Shown: one piece after another, positions 33,301-47,995 of the stretch
How the letters are laid out: each line of letters opens with the position of its first letter
How positions within the stretch are numbered: position 1 is the stretch's first letter
Assembly (NCBI GenBank): GCA_013396915.1
Contig: VWZL01000487.1
Coordinates: 56,976-120,975 of the forward strand
DNA from: Stercorarius parasiticus
Lineage: Eukaryota; Chordata; Aves; Charadriiformes; Stercorariidae
DNA length: 64,000 nucleotides
Direction: 5' to 3'
Made by a program: the position numbers and the translations under genes
The notes under the pieces: generated by a model
The model's input: only the letters and a program-made list of their open reading frames with translations
What the model was told of the DNA's origin: nothing
Database searches by the model: none

Positions 33301-36300
33301 CAGACTGGCATCTGTAGAGTGTCCTGAAGTGACAAAGAACAGCAGAAAGAGCTGATTGAAAGTGTGTATGTGACCCATCTTCAGTCAGACATTTTCTCCA
33401 GCCATGGCAACATCGATCCCTGTAGAGCCCTATCAGGCCTACACAAGAGAATTGCCAGGGATGTCTACTTGAATTAAGCCAGTAAATTTGGCTTTTATCA
33501 CAAATCAAGAACAGCTCTACCAGGTCATAGTAAAGGTTTGTTTAGCATTGCTTCCTGTCCCTGATGGTGTCCAAAAGCAGGTGCTTAATGAAGAGCACAA
33601 GAGTTGACAAACATCAAGTGGTAGCTCCTTATTTGCCTCTCTTGGCCTCAACATTTGCAGCTGAGTGATCTCCTGAGCCAGAAGTGGTGTTTTTGCATTC
33701 ATAAAAAATCCACATAGAGACTTACCAATAGGCTAGCTAGTACACTCAGTATATACTGTTGCAAAATTTTCCTATATAAATAACCTCCCAGAAAGCATAG
33801 TATTGCAATACTTCTTGGAAAAAATATTTAGTATTTCTTCAGCATGCTTACTTCTTTTTTTCTTCCTATTGAATCCCTTTGGATGTTCTGATACTTCACA
33901 TGTATCTAAGCAATTTCTGACAGCAGTCCTCTTCACTATGTTTTTCTTACCACTTCAAAATTTTAATTGCTTTTTTGACAAATTCATCCTATTAAATGCT
34001 CTACAGGGTGAACAGCTTAGGGCAGTGTAGCATAACTTGCAGAATGTCAAAATATGAAAAGATTTTCTAGTGGTCGGTATATCAGAGGGCAGACATCTGG
34101 TGTCCTTGAAGAGACATATTGTGTTTTTTCCTCAGAGCTAAAGCCATTCTATAATCCTGCTTAATTCCTGTTCTCAGGCCAACACAGCTTGACTCACAGT
34201 TTTTCAATTGATGACTTCTAAAAGAAAGCAACTTTGAAGAAAAAATATACTTCTCTTTTTGTAAGTAGCCTGCTGGTAGACTATTTCTGGTTTAGTTCAG
34301 AGAACTAAAACATTGATTCACACCTTTCCACGAAGAACAGTGGTAGCTCTGCGTGTGTATTATCCTTTACCACTGCTTTCATTAAAGGAAACTTTCTCTG
34401 GTCAGTCTTTCCTTGCACACGAATCTTCAATTTCGTATTTCATTTCACAAGCCAGTTACTGCATATTCTTTATGAAATTCATTCTGCACTTTCGTTTATG
34501 GATGTTTCTTGCCACCCCTCTGCGTCTCTGTGTTTGGGCTTCATCAGGAAATGTAAGTGCCCAGAAAGTACAGGACCGGACCTCTTCTAAACTTCGGTGA
34601 AAACAGTCCTCACACATTTTTATATGTAAAAATACCTGAAATGAAACAGCCACATTCATGCCAATGTGAGTAATAAATACAGTTACTGGTAAAGAATAAG
34701 AATGGCAGAAATCTGGGATCATATCTAGAAGAGCCATCCTATTTTGTGAGTTTGTCTGTAGATAACATGAGCTAAAGATCTCATACCACTGATAATGCCT
34801 TAGGAAATGTCCTGTGATGGCTGAAAAAGGGCCAGAGATAGTAATGAAAGTAATTAATTACCCTGTGCTTTAAAATATTCTTACAGCTTTTACTGTGTTT
34901 CAGGGAAAGCTGTCTGTCCATTTAAGTCATGGTCTGCTCTTGATTAATGAATGAGTGACTTTGCTGTAGCTCTGAGATGGCCGACAAGACCAGGCATGGA
35001 CCTTCATGTCCTCTTCAGATGCAGAGCAGGTGCCAGGCATGGCTCAAATGGTTCTCTGGCACCTTTCCCACTGTTTAAAGCAGATCAGTTTGGGCACGAG
35101 CCTTTGGCTTGCCAACAGGAATGAGGCGATGCCAGGCTTGGATCTCTGGCTCTGGCATGTGGACCACAAGTGGCTTCCCTCACGTCCTGCTGCCCTTAAG
35201 AGCTGCAGCATCTTTTATTTACCACTAAGTGGAGTCCTTATCAAGACTGCAGATGTGCAAGGCTTGATTCCCCAGTCTGCTGTATGACATTTTCTTCAGA
35301 GAAATTTGGCAGTGGAGCTGTGTCTGGCATCACAGCCAGATGATCCAGATCCAGGGCATGGGTGAGTGCAGGGCTCATCAGCAGGGTACCACAAATACAG
35401 GGTTACCTTTTTGGGCATCATTGTCAAATCTATAGTTTCTACCAGTGGTTTAATACAGGCATTTTTTTTTTTTTATTTAGCAACTTAAAGGTCTGCTTAT
35501 AGAAGAATATTAATTTCCAAATACATGTATCTTCACTCATTATTGTTCACTGGCATTTTCTTTGGACAAAGTCCTGCATTAGGTACTCGCCTTGGATCTC
35601 TTCCCATGGCCGTGATTACTACATCAACCAACTTGGAAAGCTGGGTTGATGCTCCCATGTATTCAAATCCTGTGATCAATTAGATGAGTGCTTTTGGTAG
35701 GTTGTTAAAGTTGCAGCTGGTATTCCAAATCAGGGTCCAAACCAGATGTGAGGCTCCAAGAAATTGGGCTCCCCTGTCCTCAGGAAATTAATTATAATGC
35801 CAGCATGAAACAAAAACAACAAAACAAACCCAAGCAATAAATTGAGAAAAGGAAGTATGGAGGCAGGAGTTGAAAGCAATGTTTTCCTCCTTTTCACATT
35901 TCTGAGTGGCTGTGGGTACATGCTGTTTGTCATCCTGCAGCCGTTTATCTTCAGTCTCCCAGTATTAGATTCACTCCCAAGACTGCTGTCTACCTTTCAG
36001 TCCTCTGCTTCTTGTTACTATCTTAACCCCTGCACATTTCTTGCCAGTTCCCTGTATTCCTTAATCTCTTCATGATGAGACGGGTGTGCAGGGACCCTCA
36101 GTGAGCACCCATTAGTTGCTGCAAAAGCAAATGCTGTGGAGGAGCACACATGAATCTAGTTTCTTCCTTCACATCATTCCTGCCTGTGTGAAGAGCCAGA
36201 GGCAACAGAGGACAGAAAAGTAGCTGATGATGCTGCACATGACGTGAAGCAGTTATTCAGCCATTCTAGTCTGAACACAGGAGCAGTATCACTCAGAGAT

Positions 36301-39300
36301 ATTCAAAAATGTGAAGTTCAGCAGGGTAATTGCAAAAATAACAATTATAATTCCTTACATACAGCATCTGTGCAAATCTGCTGTGATGCTGGAAAGGTCA
36401 AGTTCTTAGCTGATAGCATTGCGTTTTATTCCAGAGTCTTATAAAAACCATCAGTATATAAAACTTCAGTACACAGACACACTGTGTTCTCATACTGGAA
36501 CGTGTCACTTTCATGTCACGCTAGCTGTTTTGTGAAACAATGTGTCAATTCAGATTCGTAAGCTTCAACAATATCTAATTTTAGAATTTAGGAGGGATTT
36601 CAATCATTCTTGAATAAACGTATTCTCCTTTGTTCTGGATGCCACTGAAAGAAAAGCGTGAATGCAGTTTCTTTCTTGTAATGCTAAAGTAAACGACAGA
36701 AGGCATAACATAAGTTAAAGGTTAAAGATCTTGGAATTTTATATGTCCTGTGAATATGAACCTTTTATATGCATAGTGGAAATAGGGAACTGCAAAGGTC
36801 CTGCCCAAAAGCAGTGTCAGCTAAAACTAAGCAGCTGCTGACAGATACAACCTCTTAGAAAGTTCCACCCCTCCCCTGGGCAACCTACTCAAAGCTTCTA
36901 TAGTTATAATATTGGTGTGATTTGCAATGTCACCAGCTCCTCGGGACAACTGGGCTAGAGCGGTCCACATCTACACTAGTAATAAGCTCCTGGTTGCTCC
37001 TTAGGCTGGTGGTGGCTGTGCTCAAACTGCTTTGGGGGAATGGTCCCTCGAACACTGCACGTGCTAAACTGTACCTAGAAATCCATTTGGGGGAGTCCTC
37101 GCTAGCATTGGGTGAAGGACACATGCCAACATCCATTTACAGGATAGACAATTCTGCCAGTAATGCCTCTTCCTGAGCACTGTCTAATTTAAGTTCATTT
37201 GCCAAGTTTTGTATTAAGTACACCTTTTGCCATTATGTGAGCTATTAACATACAGAATAGCAACAAATCTTTCCATAAAACCCTTGTCAGTACACCTTCC
37301 AGTTCAACATAAACTGGTAATTACTGCTCTTTTCTTAGGGCTTGACTATGATTCTTTACTATCTAGTTATCCTCTCATGATTAGCAAATAATACCATTTT
37401 TTCCACTACCTTTCCAGGAATTCAAGTTAGTCTGCCTGCCTTATAATTCCTTGGTTCCTCTTTTTTCTTATACTGTTTGTTCTTTTCTGATATGCTCAAA
37501 ACCTGTCTAGGTTTTGTCAGTGTTTGCTGAGAATTGTAAATTACTCCGAGTACTCCAGCCAGTCTCTATGTGTTAAGACTAATCATATTCATCTTCTTTT
37601 ACAAAAAAAAGCTTTATATACTAGATAAAAATAATAGATGAGGTTATCCTGCAGCCCAAACATCACAGCTGTTTTTGATCTTTAATCCGTACTGTTGTTT
37701 TATGCAAAATTGGGTGGAACTTGTGCAGAACTAATCGATGTTGATGGTATAGGAAATGATCCTGCAAATATTTGCTCATCTCCCATTGTTTATGTGCCTC
37801 CTAATGAAGCAGCTGGCAAAATGTTACTGAAATGAAGAGCGTACTTCAAACAGTGCACGCACATGTTTTGGTATGAAGAATTGCATTCATGAATGCAGCG
37901 ACACTGCTTCATGTAAAATAACAAGGAAAATGTATTCTGCACTGACGCTTTCCAGAACAGCCTTAAGTTTGATAGACTGTGTTGCTGCCAAGAAAAAGAG
38001 CGAGATTACTAAAAATGTGGGCAGGAGCCCAAAGTCATTTTAAATGCACAATGGCTTCATAAATATGGAAATTCAGCTAAGTTAAGAGCACTCTGTACAT
38101 GCAGTGATATGAACAGCATCCAGAAAAGTGTACTTTGATGGATGATGTGCCTACTTAGACAAATGTTTAGCGATAAGTGTTAACTGAAAAAAGTGTGACA
38201 TTGGCTGCAGAGAATGTGGCCTTGGATAGTCCTTTAGTTGAGAACTGGCTGTGACTTGAATTTGAAGCTTTAACCAAGGCTTACCAGCTTTCTAGAGGTA
38301 GTTCAGACCATCATAGCAGTTTTTAATGCTGTGTATCATGACAAGGTCCTGTATCTGAGGAGCCGAAAACATTTTTATAGATGTCAATTAGACTTCACAA
38401 CACCATCACTGTGCAGATGTAAAAATTAGAGGATGTATGGTTTGATTGGAAAGGAGGAGAGCCTGATAGGTTGCACAAGGGCAGAGCTGGGAACAGTCAC
38501 ACTAATCTTTAACTTTTTCTGTGTCTGAATATGTGGAAAATCAGGGCAGGTTTGTGCAGTGCAAAATTTTCTTAGTCACTATAGAGATTCTGGTTTTGTC
38601 CATGGAAATCCATCTGTAGATGACCAGCTCATTTCACAGCTGTCTGTCAAATGGATGTTTCTACATATAGCTTATTCTTACATTCCTAGTTATTTTTCAC
38701 TTCCTCGTCCATCCTCTTAACACTCATTAGTTGCAGAGATAAGAATGGCAAGATTCAGCTTTGCAAGTTCCTAAGTTTCCTCTTTCTCTGCCTATGCTTT
38801 AGTGAAGAAATTGCTGGTTTTTGGTCAAAAATGCACAGGTGAACCTGGTAATTTTTTTCTGCATTAAATAATTCCCCAGGCTATTGACACCAGTGGGTGT
38901 AATCCAGCCACCCTGTCTGAAATGCCCAGGTTGAGGAATTTTTTATCCATTTTCTCACTTTTTCTCAGATTTCATTGTAGAGGAGAGCTAAGTAGTATAT
39001 TGTGTGCTTCTCCCTGGCTCTACATTTCGCTTGGGATATAAATCCCCAGATTCGCTTGGTACATTTATGCTATGTGTTTACCTCTTCCCTGAGAAGGCAG
39101 GACTCAACAAGAAGCATTAGATGCCTTCAGCATTTTGTGCTCTGGTCTGCTGAAGTCTTTTTTAATATGGTTACATGGTGTTAGCAGTGGCTGCAGATTA
39201 TTGACTATCTGTTTTTTAACAGGCAAGGTGTTTGTGGAAGACCAGCAATAGGTAAAAGAAGTTGAACCTAAACCCTTTGAAGTTCCTGATGTGGTGCCTG

Positions 39301-40540
39301 CCTTACCTTAGGTGAGGACTCCCTGCAATGCTCTTTTTGTGTCCATGCGGCAAGCAGTGGGTGAGTCAGAGAGAGAAGAGGCAAGAGGAAGGCTGGTCTA
39401 AGTGCGTGCCCGTGGCTGGTGGCTGGGCTAAAGCAGACCTGGAGCCCTGTCCTCAGCTCCCTGTGGCACGTGTGATTTGCGTTGTCAGCACAAACTAGAC
39501 AAACAAAACTTGTCCTGCAAACGGGAACTGAATCATAAATCCCAACCATGACCATCACTCCTGTAGCTCTTTTCAAGCTCATTAGTGGAGCTCAGGTGAC
39601 TGTCTAAATATGGATTACTTTATGCAAGGGATAGGTGCCTTTCTCTCCGAAACAGGCAATTTTGCACCAATGGTGTGACTAAATTAGTGTGCCCAGGGCA
39701 TGTTCAGGCTAAGATGACAGCTTCAGGATTAGGCAAATCCTGAGAAGTAGGTAAACTGAACTGATGACTGAGCCTTAGGCAAACCACTTTCTGCTCTCAT
39801 AGTGTTATAAATTAAAACCCCAAAAAGAACTAAAAGAAGACCAAATTGCATTGCAGTGGTATTACAATGCTCAGACTATGCCTGGAAGAGCTGTGATAGA
39901 TTTAGATGCCCTTCATAACAAAGAAATCTGGAAACTATTTCAGATTAAAGCCAGCCCTTAGAGCTCCTTTTACTCTTTACTTGAACTACTGTCTGTAACT
40001 TCCCAGAAAAAAAAGAAGCCAAGCCCTACAGATCTTGTTATCGTTTTGTAGTTAAGAAATTCCTTTGGTAACAGTCCATGTGAATGTTCTCTCTATCTCT
40101 AGCTGTTAATTATGAAATTTCCCTCCTCTTTCAGAAAATAGGTTTGATACAATTGTAGTTGGAAGGTGCGTGAGGAGGGGAAGAACTACAGTGTCTTCCT
40201 TGCCAGTTGATGTAAAGAAACTTTACTTACTACTACATAACTCCCACTGCCATGGAGACTGCAGGTAGGTCAGGCCATGAATCGGTGTTGGGGAGCTGGG
40301 AATCAGGATATTTTTCAGATGTGACATTTTTTACATATCCTTGTTACCCATATTTCAAATCATGTTCTGGACCTCACTAATCCACAGATAGTGGGGGAAT
40401 AAAACAGTCTTAAATATATTTGCTGCCAACTTTTCTGCTTCAATATGCTTCTCTTAAATATTCAAGTCAAATGCTGCACTTAGAAATGGTAGGCAATTAA
40501 CATAAAGATAGGGATTTAAAAGGTGTAGAAAATTATCATG
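27341..40540. other. Intergenic region, first part
   Basis: About 13 kb between the paralogues. It contains a second AATAAA at 27533-27538, poly-T runs (for example near 31800 and 35462), and scattered open frames of up to about 167 codons. None of these shows splice structure, domain motifs or protein-like composition. No CTLD remnants (W-I-G-L, EPN, WND) were found, so I see no sign of a lost third copy. Confidence 0.55.
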
Positions 40541-40675
40541 GAATCATAGAATATCTCACGTTGGAAGGGACCCATAAGGATCATTGAGTTCAACTCCACG
40601 CTCTTGTAGGACTAACTAACACTAAACCATATGACTAAGAGCGTTGTCCAGGTGCTCCTTGAAGTATTAGCCCAT
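40541..40675 (-). mobile_element. CR1 LINE 3' end, antisense, intergenic
   Basis: Reads gaatcatagaatatctcac, then ttggaagggacccataagga and a spaced gagttcaactcc block. This is the reverse complement of an avian CR1 3' tail. The right-hand limit is approximate. Confidence 0.85.
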
Positions 40676-42793
40676 GGAAAATATTTCAAAGTGTTCCTTT
40701 CTGGAAAGTGGTATATGTTCTTTTCATAAGGAAGGAAACAGTGATAAAGCTAAGGAAGAAAACAATGACTCATCATAGAGATAATATAAAGAACAGGCAT
40801 TTTTCCAGTTATTTTGATAACTATATACAGTTATCCAGGAAGTATGGCTGGATCAGTTATTTTTTTCTTACACAATCTGTTATTTAAACAATAGTCTAAA
40901 GGTGCATGTTGATTATTTCTAATGATTACTGAGGCTCAGTTAACAAGAAGCAGTTAAAGAGTAGTACAAAAGGTTGATGAGTGCATCTGTAAATCAGCAG
41001 TCATGGACCATACATTGGTCTGCTGTACCTCAGCCAAAATATTGAGGTTCAAATGCCCTTGGGTCATCAGGCAGGGCTGGGCAACATTTGCAGCTGTGAT
41101 GTGTACCCTTGGGTGCAGTCTCCCAGATGGAAGCCTCCCTTCCCTTGAATGCAGAGCACCTGTGGCCTTGTCTCTGAAAACAAGGGTTGAGACCTCCTGA
41201 GCTCTTGGTGCTCGCTCAGACATCTACCAGGCTGATGATGACTTTGCGTCTGTAGTTTACGCTTCTCGTTTTAGCTTGCTATTCTCATTTTAACACCCCA
41301 AAACTGTGGAAAATAAGAAACATTTTCAAGTAGTCAGCTACTTCTTCTCTCCAAGAAAGCTTGGCTAGGTATCACCATCCCTAGTGAACTCAAGGTTGAT
41401 GTTGCACAATGGACCTTGATGCCAGAAGTATGATAGAGATATGTGATAGAGATGTGCCCTTCACACCAGAGCTTTTCATCTCTCACTCCCACCCCACACC
41501 CACTCTGGGTCCAGTTTGACCTTGCTATGGGATGCTCCAGCACATTAAAGAAAAAAGAACTATATCTCTGCTATCTTAGTATGCTGAAAGGGCTCTGTAA
41601 GGACTCAGTGACAGCTCCAGGGTGAGGGTCACCCTTCCCAGCTGGGCACAGGACACAGTGTGGCTGTCGCAGGCCTGACTCAGGCTGCTGGTGAAACTCA
41701 GCCTGAAATCTCCTCTCCTTCACCCTTCACTTCTATCTTACTCTATTACAAAGGGTGGTTGAGTTTTATTTTTCACCAAATTTGCTTGCTTTTTCAATTG
41801 AGCCTGTGTCCCTTTGGTTATGTGACTGGCCTGAGGAATTACAGACCCTTTATTTTTCCCCTAGAGTAGCATTAGTGCCTTGTGGGTCTGGTAAAGCAGC
41901 TGAGAGGCTGCCAAATTGGATGGGCCACTCGTGGCAGCTTCTCAGTAGCAGTCACTCAACTGTTGTCATGTTCTCTCCCAGTGTCCCACAGGTGCCCAAG
42001 ACTCACTTGTATTGCGCTGCACATCAACACCCTAGGACTTCCCAGTGCCACATACAGAATAGTCAGAACAGAGGACATTAATGGCTTAGTTTGTCATAGG
42101 TATCCAAAATGGATGACAAGACCTCTTCCAATGAGAAATTATGAATCAAAATTAACATGGAAGTTAAGGGTTACACCAGTTTAAATTGAAAATCAATGTC
42201 AGAATTATATTTCTTTTCACAAGCATATGTGAATATTGAGCTGAAACTTGTAAAATAGTTCTAAATTTCTGGAAATATAAAGGTAAACTGGAAAACTCTG
42301 AAGACTATCCTTGGTGAAGGAGAGACAAGTGAGTCTGGTTGATTTCTGGCAAATACTTTCCTATTTTGTTTTTAAGTCTCTCACTAAATAATTTGCCCAA
42401 GTACTTAATGCTACTATTAAGAAGTTTTTTTCCTGGTACCTAATTCTCCCTTGCTAAACTTATTCCATTGTTTCTTTTCCTGTATTTCTTGTCCTTTCCC
42501 AAGTAGATATGTAGGATAATTTATGACCTTCCTTCACGCAGCAACATTTTTCATCTTTGCAGACTGTTATCACGTCTTGCTCCAGTCTTCCCTCCGGTGG
42601 GCTAAGTCCTTCCTGTATCTGCCCAGATGTCACGTAATTCTTCTGCATCTTTCTGTGATTATGGTATTCCTTTAAAAGAGGAAAAATTAACACATTTGAC
42701 GTTATTTGCACTTGAAAAGTCTTCTCCCTCTATTGAAAGTGGTTTTTTGTTACAAAAAGAAAACGGATTCCTAAAAGGCACAGATAGTAAAGG
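40676..42793. other. Intergenic region, second part
   Basis: About 2.1 kb between two CR1 fragments. Nothing recognised. Confidence 0.55.
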
Positions 42794-43225
42794 GTCATAG
42801 AATCACAGAATTGCCCAGGTTGGAAGGGACCTTTCAGATCATCTAGTCCAACCATCAACCTAACTCTGACAAAAACCATCACTAAACCTTATCTCTAAGC
42901 ACTACACCGACCCGTCTTTTAAATACCTCCAGGGATGGTGCCTCAACCACTTCCCTGGGCAGCCTGTTCCAATGCTTGATAACCCTTTCAGTGTAAAAAA
43001 ATTTACTAATATCCAGTCTAAACCTCCCCTGGCACAACTTGAGGACGTTTCCTTTTGTCCTATCACCTATTACTTGGGAGAAGAGACCAACCCCCACCTC
43101 TCTACAACCTCCTTTCAGGTAGTTGTAGGGAGTGATAAGGTCTTCCCTCAGCCTCCTTTTCTCCAGGCTAAACAACCCCAGCTCCCTCAGCTGCTCCTTA
43201 TAAGACTTATTCTCCAGGTCTTTTT
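42794..43225 (-). mobile_element. CR1 LINE 3' region, antisense, intergenic
   Basis: Begins with tcatagaatcacagaattgc and the ggttggaagggacctttcag block. The - strand encodes an open CR1 reverse-transcriptase tail: [20 protein letters not shown] and [10 protein letters not shown]. About 95 codons are still open, so this copy is less decayed than the others here, though 5'-truncated. Confidence 0.93.
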
Positions 43226-46200
43226 AGTTCGTACATCAGAAATAAAGGAGGAACCTTAAACATAGAAGACCACATATGATTTTATGGATGGGATAATTAA
43301 GTGGCAATGTAGTGAACTGAGGTGTTAATTTGGAGTATGTTTAGGCAAGGCCTAAAGATGTTTTAGCCTCAGCTGTCCCTACAAATTGTTTATGAAACCA
43401 GGCTGGGCTGATACTAAACACTTCAAGAAATGAGGGTCTGATAATGATCTGGTGGTTTCCTGCGTCAAATGTGTAAATGTTCATCTCAGTCAACAGATTG
43501 TTACTCAATGCATGTTTTAGGGTATATCACCTCACAGAGTTCAAAAGGGAATATATAAATTAAATGGTCCTATCAGATAAAGAAAACTGTTTGATATAAA
43601 ACATGTTTCCTCTGCTCCTGATCAAGATAAAATCACTGCTATTTGTTAATGGCACTTGCCAAATAGATGAAAGATAAGATTATGAGAATTTTTACTTTAG
43701 TAAAAGTCTTTCTTGAACTGAGCAATAGTACTAAATTTACATCTTTCTTATTCTTGCTGTGCAAGCATACGATGTATAATGACTCTAATAACTTTCTGGT
43801 AACTGCCAAAAAAAAAAGACTATTAGCAACGCAGGTATTAAAGAAACATTTCTTCTTAGCAGTCAAAATTAAATGCTATTTCTCACGATCCTTTTACTAA
43901 ATTATGTGATCCACAGTTTTCCCCTCTTAAACCAAATTAAATTTATTGTTAAATCTGATTTAAGTATATGTAAATCTCTTCTCCAATCTTCTAAAATGTT
44001 ATGCATCTTGCATAATTTCTTGGAGATTACCATTAATGATTTAGTGCTGCTACATGAAATTTTTTGGTCCTTCAGTCTGAATATAAGCACTTAAGACACA
44101 GCTGATTCAATTTCAGTATGCATCCTTTCCTTGATCTATTTTTTATACTTTCTCGAAGTATTTAACACTGTTGACCATTCTTCCACAACTAAGTTATTTT
44201 GTGAGGATTAAAATAACAAAACTTGGTGTATTTCTACCTTCTCTGCATTATCCTATTACTTCATAGAGCTATAATTTCTGTGCATTTTGTTTTCCTTTTT
44301 GTTCCAGTATATTTATAGAGTACATGACTTTTTCTTAATATGTAATAAATTCTAGATGAGAAAACAATATGGCCATTTTTTATTACTAATTGCATTGTTG
44401 CTGCTAGCATGATAAAGACTAGATCATATGGACCAAATTACTCATCTCATTGCAAATATTCGCATCATTTTTTGAAGAAAATGTAAGCCAATTTTATGAC
44501 AGATGGCTTTTCATTACCCCCAAAAACTTGCTGACATTTTAAAATTTTAGTTTAGTTAATTTAATACTTCCTACTATGGATAAAAGTAAAGTGCAGACTT
44601 TTCATGGATTCCCTTGCTAACTAGTAAATATCCATTTAATAATTCCATATTAGGAAGTTTTTTTTTCATTTAAAGTTTCATTTTATGTTTGTTTGTCACT
44701 AAATGTGTTTTTAGAAAGTCTATTGTCTGTGTAGTACCCACGCGTGTAGTCTCTAGCAGTGCATAATGGGCTTAAGATGTGAAGACATCATAATTGTGCT
44801 CTTTTGAGACTCCTCAGTAACTACTTATTTTTGCAACACCATTTATTCACAAGGAATGCACATATATCCTCATTCTTCAGAAAAATGTTAATAAAGAGAC
44901 AATACCCTTCCTCAAACAAAGTTCAAGGTTGCTTTTCCCCAGGGAAATCTTTCTGTTCTCCCTTTCGTGATGAAGTTGCCTTTCTGCTTAATTACTCCAT
45001 GCTTTGCAGCTGCTTTCACTAGGTATGTACAAAAGTCAAGAAAATTAATGCAATAGCCATGGTATTTTCGGTCCAGGGGTATGTTTCCCTGAGTTAGTTC
45101 TTCTTTTGACCTGTACAGATCTTATTGTTTGAACTTTTGATAAACAGAGCAGCTTTGAACAAATGCTTTTATCAGCCTGAAAGAGAAGGGCTACAAAGGA
45201 TGGCAAATAGTACCTGTCACCTTTGCTAGAATCTGCCCAGACAAATAGGAGGTAATATAGGCTCATCTCACCTCTATATTGAAATATTCAACTAAATTTA
45301 GCACAGCAAGACCAATTAATGCTCTAACCCACAAAAGCAATCCCCTTGCAATCAGTCCCTGATGGTTGGGGCTGGTCTGCAAGTGCAGGAGTGCATCAGT
45401 TGCACTCGGCTACTGCAGCTGAGTGCGGCGGGAGATCTACCTCGGTGGGTATTGCTCTTTCAGCAGAGCAGATCCTAAAAGATCTCTGCTCTTGCAGGAT
45501 CCCAAAGCACTTCATGGGTCTTTTTATGTCACTGTAGCTGTCTGTGAACACCTGGCAGCAGTAATCTGCAAATTATCACCTGCAAAGCAACCATTGTATG
45601 TTACCTTTCACCTGTTACTCATTTAGACTCATCAGGTTGAGGTATAGGGTGCTGTTGACACCATGCTGCTCTTTTTCCCTTAATCTTTGAGTAAGCAGAA
45701 GTTTAATGAACTCAGTAGGCTTTCCAGGGAATTCTTAGCAAGTCAACTTTTATGCTATTGGTAATCTCTTTATGAGATTAGTGTCTAGCATGTAGGTCTA
45801 GCAACTGAATTTGAAGTAACAGAGAATTGACTAAATTCATACCAGGGAGTACAACTTTGCTTGTAGCCCAGCTTCTGACCTTCAAGATTGTGATGGGCCA
45901 ACCTGCATCTCATGGCTGGATGCAGCTTGTGCCAGGGCTACACTGGTGAGCAGTGGTGAGAGGAAGGTGTCTGACATTGCACATTTCTGAAGTGCCGAGG
46001 AGCAAGAAGACAGTGCCACCTCCTGCATGGTGCTCCCTGAGGTATGCATCCAGTGGCTCATGGTGGCCAGGAGGTGTCGGGCGTGGGTGATGCAGTGAGG
46101 TTTGCTCTTCTGGCTTTGCTCTTACTTGGACTCCAGCCTCAGGGGTTTCAACAGCCTCGAGCTCTTCCAGGAACCAGCACAGCACCCTGAAATTCACGGT

Positions 46201-47995
46201 ATTGGCAGTTCTGGGAAAAGTGCAAGTGTACAAGGTGTGTTTGGACTACCAAGTACGCAGTTAAAAATTGTTCAGATTTTTAGTCCTAAAACTGATCTGC
46301 AACCTGTATGAAGGGATTTCTATCAAGGGCTTGCTTGGTTTTTTTTTGTTTTTTTTTTTTTTTTTAACGAACTGATGTTTGTTTTACTGCCAGGCTGTGG
46401 TTGGCTCTGCTGTGGCTTGAGGAGCAGAGGAGGAGGAAGAAAAGGGACAGTTCCCCTTTTGCTTCTTTGTTATTGCATAATGTCCAACGGAGAAGAAAGT
46501 GTAATTCCTCTTGGCCTCATGCCGTATGAGCTCCAGCATAAAAGAAGGCTGTTAAAACTCCTGGCAGTATAAACGACAATGTATCTTTTATATAAATAGG
46601 CCACATGCTGTAAGGAAATACTATCAGTCTAAGACAAATCAGTTCAGGTCAAAGAGAACTGTTGCTCTTTCTAGGCAAGATCTTTGGCAGCTGATTAAAA
46701 ATACTAGAAATGCCTTTTCCAGAAAAAGCTCTTGACTTTATTGTTGTTAGTATATTTTGTCATCATCTGAAAAAAAAAAATCAGTTAACTTTGCTTTTGA
46801 CTTCCTAACGCCTGTACCTTGCATTTCCTTGTGATTTCTTATTTCACAATTCAATTTCTCCTTTTTATTTTAATCCTGTAGACTTTCTCAGGGAACTAAC
46901 TCTCTTTTTTGCATTGTCTTTCTGCTGAGCATCCAAGTAGGAACAAATCCTGTACTTAGGAAATGCAATCATCTTGGCAACAAACAGGAGACGATGCCAA
47001 TTTTTCTTGCTGTCACATTTTTCCTACAGGTGCTGAACAGCTATGTTACTGCACTTCAAATGATATTTTCACACCACAAATTGGGTTTTTTTTCCATTTA
47101 GCAGTTTTTCTAAACAAAGCAAAATATTTCCATGCTAAAAATCTACTGTGATCGAGTCAGGCTTTTATGCAGTTATAGGGACAGTCTATGGCGGTCAGGA
47201 GAGGAGTGCTGTTTCTTTCAGGTTTCTACCTATACGTTTAGGAATGTGAGCTCCTGAGTGTTTGCTCCTGAGGGTAAGAAGAGATATGTGACATTTCATG
47301 AAATTGTAACTGGCTGACAAGATTTACCTACTTCAGGAGAAAAACGTGGAGTGTTTTTTAAAGTAAGCCATTTTTCAGGTAGCTTTGGGTGCTGGTCTCC
47401 TAGCTGCGTTTATGCAGGAATGAAGGTCAGTAGGACAATGGCAATCTCATTTAGAAGGGAAGTAATGTTTATAATGTCCTGCAGATTGAATTTCACTTAA
47501 ATCCTCTAAAATTCAATCCCGCCTCATCTCACGCATGAAAATATGAGACTGACGTATTTTCCTGATGGTATTTTTTCACTGTGCAATTAAAGGTGTAAAA
47601 TTTAAAAGCTGAGGCTGAATTTCTGTTCGTTGGTATTTCACTATTGATTTGATCCCACGAGCTCCCCAGATGTCTCTTCAGGAGAGACAGCAGAAAAGTA
47701 TTGAGACAGAACCTTCTGTGCATCACCTGCTTTCCCATGGTGACACAATTTGCCCTCAGTGAGAACTCATTCTCACTGTTCCGAAGGCAAAATTTGTGCT
47801 GTGTGGTCTTGTTTTTTTGAAATGCGGCATGTGACAGAATATTTCCTTATTTAGCACTCGGAGCTTTCTATCCAACCATCCAGCCTTCGAAACTGAGGAG
47901 AACTGGTCACTGTCCTCTCTTCAGCAGCACTATATTGACAGCAACTCTCATCGCATGGCTTTTGGTGAAGGCAAGAAAAGAAAACATCATTGGCA
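43226..47995. other. Intergenic region, third part, including 5' flank of copy 2
   Basis: About 4.8 kb, AT-rich apart from a GC-rich island near 45900-46240. A long T-rich run lies at about 46339-46366. The last few hundred bases must include the copy 2 promoter and 5' UTR. No clear TATA box is seen (tatattg at 47931 is a weak candidate) and the transcription start cannot be placed. Confidence 0.5.

Noticed and set aside
33074..33702. Adjacent - strand open frames of 144 and 61 codons
   Set aside because: They could be pieces of a processed pseudogene, but I could not match them to any protein. No domain motif was seen.
42882..43175. 97-codon - strand frame that looks protein-like
   Set aside because: It is protein-like because it is the C-terminal reverse-transcriptase tail of a CR1 element, not a host gene.
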